Origin: Candidatus Bathyarchaeota archaeon
Lineage (GTDB): Archaea > Thermoproteota > Bathyarchaeia > EX4484-135
Length of the DNA: 7,096 nt
Direction of reading: 5' to 3'
NCBI GenBank assembly: GCA_011040545.1
Contig: DQYM01000052.1
Coordinates: 1 to 7,096, forward strand
Numbering within the stretch: the first letter of the stretch is position 1; the number at the start of each line of letters is the position of its first letter. Below are positions 1 through 6,800 of this stretch, in pieces. The translations under genes and the position numbers were made by a program. The notes under the pieces are model-generated. The model had not been told where the DNA came from, ran no database searches, and saw only the letters and a program-made list of their open reading frames with translations.

Positions 1-858
1 ACAGGATGTATGTGGGTAGCCAAAGGCCGTGTAGAGCCAGACACGCTCTATGGCGCCAAGCGACTTCTCCTTAACGACCTTGTTCACGCCCTCGTACTCG
101 CCCTTGACTGGGTCGAGGCACTCACCCTTGGGTACGGGGAATATGGGCCCCTTCGGGTCCACCCTAGCGGCAGCCCTGGCATCGAACCAGCTTATGGCAC
201 CGCAGTTGGAGAACCTCTGGGGCGTTATCACGCAGACGTGAGTCGGTGCGAAGCTCTGGCATAGCGTGCAGCCGTAGAAGGTATCTACCTCATCGTCCTT
301 CAGGCCCCTCGCACGGGCATCACGGGCCTCGTAGATACGCAGGGCCTCCTCATATAACTCCTTAACCTTCTCTGGATCGGTTATGAAGGTAACCTGTATC
401 TTCTCTATGAAGGGGAGCTCGCTCTTGAATAGCCTTATCAATACCTTGCCTATGTACTCAAAGCTGTTTAGGCCCTTCTGGTAGGACCTCTTGCTGAGGC
501 GTAGCCAGATATCGTACCGCTGGTTCAAGTGCATGAAGCCCTGGATGTAGTTGCAGAACTCATGTATTCGCCTCTCTATAACGCCCTCAAGCTCCTCCTC
601 AACCTCCTTGCCAGCGACCTCCACCAGGATGCCAAGCGGGTGGTAGCGGGTGCCCTCTGGTAGGTCCTTTATATCGGGGCCTATGATCTCTATCTTGCCA
701 TCTTCTACCTCCTCCATCTTCCTAGCCCTAACGAGCTCAAACTTGTATGGGCACTTTGGCCCACCGAACTCAACATATAGATCCTGGCGCCTTATGCGCT
801 CGCCCTCGTATATTACACCTACATCCACGGGGATGTCCTCAAACATCTTTGATGACAT
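1..858 (-). CDS. cdhC: Acetyl-CoA synthase beta subunit of the archaeal CODH/ACS (ACDS) complex, 3' end cut by window edge
   Basis: Seen: an open frame of 286 codons starts at ATG (856-858) and runs off the left edge without a stop. The N-terminal part has the family's EGERIRR, GGPK, IGPDIKDLPEG, HLNQRYD and FKSELPFIEK blocks. The A-cluster region reads GCTLCQSFAPTHVC, with C197, C200, C209 and C219, and the window ends exactly on C286 of a TSC motif. The spacing of 67 residues from C219 to C286 equals that between C528 and C595 of the Moorella enzyme. Known: these residues hold the [4Fe-4S]-Ni-Ni A-cluster, which joins CO, a corrinoid-borne methyl group and CoA into acetyl-CoA, or reverses this. 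The protein is cytosolic. Archaeal CdhC lacks the N-terminal CODH-binding domain of bacterial ACS and is usually about 460-470 residues, so roughly 180 are missing here. It follows cdhB by 9 bases and is surely co-transcribed with it. The next Ni ligand (GC after TSC) lies outside the window. Confidence 0.96.
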   Translation of the reverse strand, partial: MSSKMFEDIPVDVGVIYEGERIRRQDLYVEFGGPKCPYKFELVRARKMEEVEDGKIEIIGPDIKDLPEGTRYHPLGILVEVAGKEVEEELEGVIERRIHEFCNYIQGFMHLNQRYDIWLRLSKRSYQKGLNSFEYIGKVLIRLFKSELPFIEKIQVTFITDPEKVKELYEEALRIYEARDARARGLKDDEVDTFYGCTLCQSFAPTHVCVITPQRFSNCGAISWFDARAAARVDPKGPIFPVPKGECLDPVKGEYEGVNKVVKEKSLGAIERVWLYTAFGYPHTSC

Positions 859-867
859 CTCCCTTCC

Positions 868-875
868 TCACCTCC
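868..875 (-). promoter_or_regulatory. Strong Shine-Dalgarno site for cdhC inside the cdhB 3' end
   Basis: On the minus strand the sequence GGAGGTGA ends with the TGA stop codon of cdhB (868-870). It matches the full archaeal anti-SD core, and 9 bases separate it from the cdhC ATG. It is the best ribosome binding site in the window. It suggests internal genes of operons use SD-driven initiation, while first genes have short leaders. Translational coupling of the two subunits is an inference. Confidence 0.85.
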
Positions 876-1410
876 CGCCCAGGCTGTCCATGAGGACCTT
901 AAGGTTTTTCTCATGCTCTTCTGGCGGTGTGTTTGGGAACGACCAGGTGGCGTGGGGCTGGTAGTAGGGATCTAGGCACACGACCTTTAGGTGTGGGGCG
1001 AAGTCCTTTAGGTTGGCCATGAGCACCCAGCCCATGTAGTACGGTAGGCCAGCTATCAGCACAAGGTCGTACTGGCCCTGCCCATCTAGCCCCTCCCAGC
1101 TTGGGTCGGCTAGCCTCTGGCCGATATCCACGGCTAGCATGATGGCATCTGGCTCAAGGCCACGCTCTACAAGGGCCTTCCTAGTGTGGGCAGTTGCTAC
1201 AACTGGTATCTTGGCCTTCTTAGCTATCTCGACTAGCAGGTCTATGAGCTTCGTGCCACTTGAGAGCTCAAGCTCAGCTGCCTCATGCCCTATGACCATT
1301 ATTGGCCTCTTAGCCCTCTTCAGCAGGGCAGCAACAACAGCAGGCTTCCTTATCACATTTGCCTTCTCCGTGCCAGGTACCTCGGCCCTCTGCCAGGGCT
1401 CCACGGCCAT
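868..1410 (-). CDS. cdhB: CODH/ACS (ACDS) complex epsilon subunit
   Basis: Seen: 180 residues from ATG at 1408-1410. A GTG at 1417-1419 in the same frame would add three residues. The chain has a Rossmann-like start with KRPIMVIG (about residues 35-41), the epsilon-family block DPSWEGLDGQGQYD (102-115) and ATWSFPN near the end (154-160). Known: CdhB binds the CODH alpha subunit CdhA in an alpha2-epsilon2 component. It has a DHS-like NAD/FAD-binding fold with no catalysis of its own, and a role in electron transfer to flavin has been proposed. The family length is about 170-200 residues. ATG 1410 is preferred because GGTG lies 6 bases before it and because it gives the same promoter-to-start distance as ppa and rpoB; a leaderless GTG start is the alternative. 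It is the first gene of a cdhB-cdhC unit with its own promoter. CdhA, its partner, is not encoded beside it. Confidence 0.94.
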   Translation of the reverse strand: MAVEPWQRAEVPGTEKANVIRKPAVVAALLKRAKRPIMVIGHEAAELELSSGTKLIDLLVEIAKKAKIPVVATAHTRKALVERGLEPDAIMLAVDIGQRLADPSWEGLDGQGQYDLVLIAGLPYYMGWVLMANLKDFAPHLKVVCLDPYYQPHATWSFPNTPPEEHEKNLKVLMDSLGGR

Positions 1411-1440
1411 TAATGACACCCAAGGTGCCAGTGAGGGGTG

Positions 1441-1457
1441 CTATAAGACTTTTTCAC
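1441..1457 (-). promoter_or_regulatory. Archaeal BRE/TATA promoter of cdhB-cdhC
   Basis: The minus strand reads GTGAAAAAGTCTTATAG: a purine-rich BRE-like GAAAAAG followed by the TATA-like CTTATAG. Transcription would start about 26 bases past the TATA centre, near 1419, at or just before the start codon. The BRE resembles GCGAAAAG of rpoB and GCGATAAG of ppa. The TATA part is not ideal. Confidence 0.55.
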
Positions 1458-1557
1458 CACAGGCAGCCCTACCTTACTACCTCAGCAGCGACCTTTATGG
1501 CCTAGCCCTGCCGAGGCCACATCAGGGGCCTATTGGAGGGAGCGAGGGCAGCTTAGG

Positions 1558-2940
1558 TTACCTAGTGCGCCTGCGTAGGTGCCTTGCCACGAGTGGGTGG
1601 GCTGAAACGAGGCTTATCACCTTCTCAACTTGCTTAGTGGCCATGCCAAGGTAGCCCTCTGGCCTGAGTAGGTCCTTAAGCTCATCTGGCCCTATAAGTG
1701 CCCTTATGGCTTCATCCTCAAGCACGACCTCCGCAAATGGCCTACCGCTCCTCATGGCCGTTAGGGCCAGGGACCTAACGAGCCTGTATGCCTCATCACG
1801 GGCCATGCCACGCCTGGTCAGCTCAAGCATGAGGGCCTCTGACATTATCAGGCCCTTAGTAAGGGCTAGGTTCTCCTTCATCCTATCGGGCCTTATTTCT
1901 AGGCCAGAGAGGACCTTTATCATAAGGTAAATCATGTAGTCAGTTAGTATGAGGGCCTCTGGCACGATGAAGCGCTCAGCTGAGGATTGTGTTAGATCCC
2001 TCTCATGCCAGGTAGGCACGTTCTCAAGTGCAGGCACCACTAGGCCCCTGACTACCTTAGCGAGGCCACAGATGCGCTCGCAGGTAATAGGGTTCCTCTT
2101 ATGTGGCATGGTAGAAGAGCCCACCTGCGCCCTCTCATCAAATGGCTCAGCTAGCTCCCCTATCTCCGTCCTCTGGAGCTCCCTTACCTCAGTAGCCATG
2201 TTATCTAGGGTTGAGGCTAGGATGGCCAAGAGGCATATCAGCTCAGCTAGCCTATCCCGCTGTACTATCTGCGTGGATATCTCAGCTGCCCTTAGGCCTA
2301 GGATTGACATCACGAGCTCCTGTAGCTCTAAGGCCCTAGGCCCCAGGCCAGCCATGGTGCCTACTGCGCCACTCATCTTCCCGACTAGGACACGCTCCTC
2401 ACACTCCTCAAGGCGCTTGAGGTGCCTTAGGAGCTCTGCAGCCCAGACAGCTAGCTTAAAGCCAAGGGTTATTGGGAGGGCGTGCTGTCCATGCGTCCTG
2501 CCTACCATGATGGTCCCCTTGTGCTCCTCGGCAAGCCTAGCCACGAGGGCCGTGAGTTCCGCTAGGCGGTCCTTGAGTATGGCTAGGGCCTCCTTCAGCT
2601 GGAGCGCAAGGGCAGTATCAAGTATATCAGAGCTAGTGGCCCCAAGGTGGACGTAGCGGCCACTTGGCCCACAGGCCTCAGCTAGCGCACGGACCACGGC
2701 CATGGTTTCGTGCTTTATCTCAGCCTCAATCTCCTTTACACGCTCAAGCTTAACTACGCCAGAGGTAGCTACCTCCCAAATGCGTTCTGCATCCTCACGT
2801 GGTATGTTGCCTAACTCTGCATGGGCCTTCGCTAGGGCTGCCTCAACTAAGAGCATCTTCCTGAGCCTGCTTTCCTCCTCAAATATCCTTACCATCTCAG
2901 GCATACCGTATCGGCCAGTATCTATGGGCAGGACTGGCAA
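1558..2940 (-). CDS. purB: Adenylosuccinate lyase
   Basis: Known: it cleaves SAICAR to AICAR and adenylosuccinate to AMP, each releasing fumarate, and is a cytosolic homotetramer of the fumarase/aspartase superfamily. Seen: 460 residues from TTG at 2940 to TAA at 1558. The superfamily signature GSSTMPHKRNP lies at residues 274-284 and carries the catalytic serine. H77 (KHETMAVV) and H150 (GRTHGQH) are 73 apart, as H68 and H141 in the Bacillus/Thermotoga enzymes. H98 lies in HLGATSSD. Typical length is 430-460. The frame is open to TTG at 2991, but family proteins begin close to a P-x-D-x-x-R-Y-G motif, so the start should be near it. TTG 2940 (MPVLPIDTGRYG) has GGTG 6 bases upstream; GTG at 2949 is the main alternative. 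No truncation or missing key residue is seen. The gene lies upstream of cdhB on the same strand but with a 147-base gap. Confidence 0.95.
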   Translation of the reverse strand: MPVLPIDTGRYGMPEMVRIFEEESRLRKMLLVEAALAKAHAELGNIPREDAERIWEVATSGVVKLERVKEIEAEIKHETMAVVRALAEACGPSGRYVHLGATSSDILDTALALQLKEALAILKDRLAELTALVARLAEEHKGTIMVGRTHGQHALPITLGFKLAVWAAELLRHLKRLEECEERVLVGKMSGAVGTMAGLGPRALELQELVMSILGLRAAEISTQIVQRDRLAELICLLAILASTLDNMATEVRELQRTEIGELAEPFDERAQVGSSTMPHKRNPITCERICGLAKVVRGLVVPALENVPTWHERDLTQSSAERFIVPEALILTDYMIYLMIKVLSGLEIRPDRMKENLALTKGLIMSEALMLELTRRGMARDEAYRLVRSLALTAMRSGRPFAEVVLEDEAIRALIGPDELKDLLRPEGYLGMATKQVEKVISLVSAHPLVARHLRRRTR

Positions 2941-2970
2941 GGCGAGCACCAGGCCCCCTTCATGCACATG

Positions 2971-2986
2971 GCTAATTAGGGTTCCG
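2971..2986 (-). promoter_or_regulatory. Possible weak promoter of purB
   Basis: The minus strand reads CGGAACCCTAATTAGC. The AT-rich CTAATTAG core is about 26 bases ahead of position 2949, and the end of the BRE-like GGAAC is 41 bases ahead of TTG 2940, the same distance as in the other promoters here. The match to a TATA consensus is poor. purB could instead be read through from the guide RNA promoter further upstream. Confidence 0.3.
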
Positions 2987-3018
2987 ACCAAGGGCGGGGG
3001 TAGGCCAAGCCCACCGTG

Positions 3019-3082
3019 TGGTCAGGGTAGCGGAGCTCCTCATGGCCCTAGGGGCTCAGCGCTTTGACCCCTCATCACGCCA
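3019..3082 (-). ncRNA. Candidate box C/D guide sRNA in the purB-ppa intergenic region
   Basis: Seen on the minus strand, 5' to 3': perfect C box GTGATGA (3078-3072); 12-base guide GGGGTCAAAGCG; D' box CTGA (3059-3056); 12-base linker that can fold as GCCC-CTA-GGGC; C' box ATGAGGA (3043-3037, one base off consensus); 11-base guide GCTCCGCTACC; D box CTGA (3025-3022). C to D spans 57 bases, the usual archaeal size. TGG just before and CCA just after can pair as a short terminal stem. A TATA box in the same direction predicts transcription from about 3082, four bases before the C box. Known: such RNAs bind L7Ae, Nop5 and fibrillarin and direct 2'-O-methylation of the base paired to the fifth guide nucleotide from D or D'. 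Targets are not established. The D'-C' linker is longer than usual and C' is imperfect, so this stays a candidate. Confidence 0.62.
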
Positions 3083-3094
3083 GCTCCTTCCTCA

Positions 3095-3112
3095 TGCGAT
3101 AAGATATAAATA
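3095..3112 (+). promoter_or_regulatory. BRE/TATA promoter of ppa
   Basis: The plus strand reads TGCGATAAG, BRE-like, directly followed by ATATAAATA, the best TATA box in the window. The predicted start of transcription is near 3133, giving a leader of about 12 bases before the ATG at 3145. No convincing SD lies in that leader. The TATA core is shared with a promoter in the opposite direction. Confidence 0.72.
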
Positions 3113-3118
3113 CCTTGG
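3103..3118 (-). promoter_or_regulatory. Divergent TATA promoter for the guide sRNA (and possibly purB)
   Basis: The same AT-rich core read on the minus strand is CCAAGGTATTTATATC, with TTTATA as TATA box and CCAAGG in the BRE position. A start about 26 bases downstream of the TATA centre falls near 3082, immediately before the C box of the candidate sRNA. This fit is the reason for calling it. The BRE is less typical than on the plus strand. Confidence 0.5.
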
Positions 3119-3144
3119 CATAGGTTAAGTGCCCCTGAGCAGCC

Positions 3145-3696
3145 ATGATAAGGCTGAGCTACTTCCACCATGTAAGTAGGGGGCCTAACCCACCAGAGGT
3201 AGTAAATGTAGTGATAGAAATACCAATGGGCTCAAGGAACAAATATGAGATTGATCGTGAAACTGGCATCCTAAGGCTAGATAGGGTCCTCCACTCCCCA
3301 TTCCACTACCCAACTGACTACGGCTTCATACCACAGACGCTATGTGAGGATGGCGATGCCCTTGATGCCCTCGTCATGACGCACCACCCCGTCTTCCCAT
3401 TCTGCGTTGTAGAGGCCAGGCCGATTGGCGTCCTGAAGATGCGTGATGAAAAGGGGATGGATGAGAAAGTGCTATGCGTGCCAACTGGCGATCCTAGGTT
3501 CAAGAGGATAAAGGACATAGAGCACCTACCTGAGCACTGGCTAGTTGAGATAGCCCACTTCTTTGAGCGGTACAAGGAGCTTGAAGAGGGCAAGTTCACG
3601 CAGATCCTAGGCTGGGGCAATGCTGAGGAGGCCAAGCAGGTCATATTAGAGGCCATGAGGCTATACGATGAGCGATTTAGAAAGAGAAAGGCTTAA
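3145..3696 (+). CDS. ppa: Inorganic pyrophosphatase, family I
   Basis: Known: a soluble Mg-dependent enzyme, usually a hexamer, that hydrolyses pyrophosphate and so pulls RNA, DNA, tRNA-charging and activation reactions forward. Seen: 183 residues (E. coli 175). Active-site residues line up with E. coli: K33 (K29), R47 (R43), Y59 (Y55), D69/D71/D74 of EDGDALD (D65/D67/D70), D101 and D106 (D97/D102), K108 (K104), Y143 and K144 (Y141/K142). The C-terminal part has the usual YKELEEGKF and GWGNAEEAK blocks. One oddity: the signature normally reads D-G-D-P/E-hydrophobic-D, but position 72 is alanine. All metal ligands are present, so activity is expected. ATG 3145 is chosen because the MIRLSYFHHVSRGPNPP start fits archaeal homologues and the promoter spacing. 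It is divergent from purB and 113 bases upstream of rpoB. Confidence 0.97.
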   Translation: MIRLSYFHHVSRGPNPPEVVNVVIEIPMGSRNKYEIDRETGILRLDRVLHSPFHYPTDYGFIPQTLCEDGDALDALVMTHHPVFPFCVVEARPIGVLKMRDEKGMDEKVLCVPTGDPRFKRIKDIEHLPEHWLVEIAHFFERYKELEEGKFTQILGWGNAEEAKQVILEAMRLYDERFRKRKA

Positions 3697-3760
3697 ATAA
3701 TACGCCTTCTGGCCATGTTGGGGGGCATAAAGTAAGGTTGGTTGGTGTTCCCTCAGACAG

Positions 3761-3777
3761 TGCGAAAAGCTTAAGAG
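3761..3777 (+). promoter_or_regulatory. BRE/TATA promoter of rpoB
   Basis: The plus strand reads TGCGAAAAGCTTAAGAG, with the same TGCGA-x-AAG BRE as ppa, followed by a TATA-like CTTAAG. Transcription should start near 3799, a leader of about 11 bases before ATG 3810. GGAG at 3795-3798 is 11 bases from the ATG and falls at or before the predicted start, so it is unlikely to serve as SD. This suggests rpoB has its own promoter rather than depending only on ppa. Confidence 0.58.
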
Positions 3778-3809
3778 GGGGGTCTGGCTCCAGGGGAGAG
3801 CGAGCAGAA

Positions 3810-6800
3810 ATGCTATCCCCAGATGACCTATTCGTGCTGGTGAAGGCCTTTTTTGACGAGAAGGGCTTAGTTAGGCAGCACCTGGATTCCTACAACGAGT
3901 TCATTGACCACGGCCTACAGGAGGTCATAGATAGCATAGGTGAGGTAGAGGTACCATCGCCAGAGGGGCCATATAAGATAGTATTTGGCAAGGTAAGGGT
4001 TGGTGCACCACGTGTAAAGGATATTCACGTTGGTGAGAAATCCCTCTATCCACGTGAGGCTAGGATAAGGAACCTCACTTATGCAGCGCCCATCTTCCTA
4101 GAGATGAAGAAGGTACAGGGTAGCCGTGAGTACGAGGCAGAGGAAGTCCCGATAGGCGATATACCAGTTATGCTTAGATCTAAGATCTGCCGATTAAGCC
4201 AGATGCCAGTTGAGGAGCAGATAGCCGTAGGCGAGGACCCAGATGATCCAGGTGGCTACTTCATAATAAATGGCTCTGAGCGAGTTATAGTTTCGCTTGA
4301 GGACCTAGCACCAAATCGCATTCTAGTTGATATTGATACCCGTAGGGTTAAGCCTACGTACAGGGCCAAGATCCTAAGTGCAACCCTTGGCTTTAGGTCC
4401 CGTGTTGAGGTAACGCTCAAGCCAGATGGCGTGATATACGTTAGCATGCCAAGGGTCCCATCCCAGATACCATTCCCAATACTAATGAAGGCCCTTGGCG
4501 TAGAGAGGGATAAGGATATAGCAGAGCTCGTCTCAGCTGATGAGGAGATAATAGAGCAGCTTGATCCAAGCTTTGAGGCTTGTATAGGCGTGTTCACCAC
4601 GGATGAGGCCCTGCTTTACATAGGCAACCGTGTTGCACATGGCCAGACGATTGAGTATAGGCGTGAGAAGGCCAAGCAGGTCCTAGATCGCTACTTGTTC
4701 CCACACCTAGGCCACAGGCCAGAGGACCGACTTAAGAAGGCAGTCCTCCTAGCTGAGATGGCTAGGCGTGTAATAGAGCTTAAGCTAGGGCGTAGGAAGC
4801 CAGATGATAAGGACCACATGAAGAACAAGCGCCTTAAGCTAGCTGGCCCACTCCTAGCAGATATATTCGCTAGGGCCTTTAGGAACCTATGCCGTGATAT
4901 CCGCTACCAGCTCCAGAGGTTAAGGCACAAGAAGTACATCAAGCTGGAGGCTGCAGTTAGGGAAGGCATAATAACTGAGAAGTTACAGCATGCCCTTGCA
5001 ACTGGGAACTGGGGTAGGGGGAGGGTAGGCGTTACCCAGCTGCTGGATAGGACGAATGTCATATCTATGCTCAGCCACCTAAGGCGTGTCCAATCGCCAC
5101 TAAGCCGTAGCCAGCCTAACTTTGAGGCAAGGGACCTACACTCAACCCAGTGGGGCCGTCTGTGCCCAAATGAAACGCCTGAGGGCTCTAACTGTGGCCT
5201 AGTTAAGAACCTAGCCCTAATGGCCTACCTATCCGTTGGGACGGATCCAAGGCACGTTGAGGAAGTGCTCTACGAGCTCGGCGTCGTGCCTAGGGAGATG
5301 GCCCCCTGGGAGCTCAGGCTCAAGGGCGCTATAGTCTTCCTAGATGGCTTCCCAATAGGCTACCATGAAGATCCAGCTAGGCTGGTTGAGGAGTTCAGGG
5401 CGCTAAGGCGTGCTGGCAAGATAAGCCCAGAGGCGAACATAGCCTACTACGAGGGGGTGGGCTCAAACCCAGAGGTATACGTGAACTGCGATGCTGGCCG
5501 TATTAGGAGGCCCCTCATAGTCGTTGAGAACGGGAAGCCCAAGCTAACCAAGGAGCACATAGAGGCCGTCCGCAGGGGGGAGCTGAAGTTTGATGACTTA
5601 GTTAAGATGGGCGTTATAGAGTACCTAGATGCTGAGGAAGAGGAAAACGCCTACATAGCCCTTAGGCCAGAGGACGTAACGCCAGAGCACACGCACCTTG
5701 AGATAGCCCCCTACGCCATACTAGGCATTTGCGCTGGCATAATACCCTTTGCAGAGTACAACCAATCACCAAGGAACTCATATGAGGCAGCTATGGCCAA
5801 GCAGGCCCTTGGCTTCTACGCTAGCAACTACATGTTCAGGGTTGATACAAGGGCTCACCTGCTCCACTACCCACAGAAGCCCCTTGTTACAACGAAGATA
5901 ATGGAGGTAATAGGCTATAACAAGAGGCCTGCTGGCCAGAACTGCGTTGTAGCTGTGCTCTGCTTCGGTGGCTACAACATGGAGGACGCCCTTGTCTTCA
6001 ATAAGGCATCAATAGATAGGGGCCTAGCTCGCTCAACGCTCTTCAAGCTCTATGAGGCCGAGAGGCGTACGTACCCAGGTGGCCTAAGGGATGAGTTCAA
6101 GAAGCCAAGCCCGACCACCAGGGGCTTCAAGGGCGAGAAGTACTACGCTGGCATAGAGGCAGATGGCATAGTAAGGCTTGAGCAGAAGCTAGAGGAGAAG
6201 GATGTGCTTGTGGCCCGCCTAAGCCCACCGAGGTTCATGGAGGAGTACGGGGCTAGGATGCCCATGAGGGGTGGTGTTGAGATGCACGATACATCAATAG
6301 CCCTTAAGCCATCTGAGAAAGGCATAGTTGATGAAGTATTCATAACCGAGGACATGGAGGGCAACCGCTTAGTAAAGATACGTGTTAGGGACAATAGGAT
6401 ACCTGAGATCGGCGATAAGTTCGCATCAAGGCATGGCCAGAAGGGCGTTATAGGTGCTATCTACCCACCAGAGGACATGCCATTCACAGAGGATGGCATA
6501 GTCCCAGATATAATAATCAACCCACATGCCATACCAAGTAGGATGACGGTGGGCCAGTTCCTAGAGTCCATGGCTGGCAAGGTAGCTGCCATGAGGGGCC
6601 ACCCAATAGATGGAACGCCATTCGTGGGCGTGAAGCCAGAGGAGATAAAGCGCATGTTAATTGAGGCTGGCTTCAGCTACACTGGCCGTGAGGTCATGTA
6701 CGATGGCATGACGGGTGAGAAGTTCGTTGCAGATATCTTCATAGGGGTCGTTTACTACCAGAAGCTACACCACATGGTAGCAGATAAGATCCACGCAAGG

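Noticed and set aside
1450..1454. T5 run on the plus strand as a terminator
   Set aside because: No plus-strand gene ends there; on the minus strand it is the A run of the cdhB BRE.
1478..1530. Second C/D-like pattern on the minus strand (CTGATGT ... CTGAG) between purB and cdhB
   Set aside because: The C box mismatches consensus at both ends, no D'/C' pair is present and no promoter fits.
1458..1557. Repeated GGCAG / CTGCC segments between purB and cdhB that could form a stem
   Set aside because: Only five to six pairs over a long loop with no T tract; not a convincing terminator or RNA gene.
1949..2656. Long plus-strand open frame opposite purB, and similar frames opposite cdhB, cdhC, ppa and rpoB
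   Set aside because: Low-complexity Ser/Arg-rich translations with no family resemblance, antisense to well-supported genes.
2976..3095. Chain of small upstream ORFs on the minus strand (7-24 codons each) linked by TGATG and ATGA overlaps ahead of purB
   Set aside because: The overlaps coincide with the C box TGATGA and the C' box of the candidate guide RNA, which explains them better; the peptides resemble nothing known.
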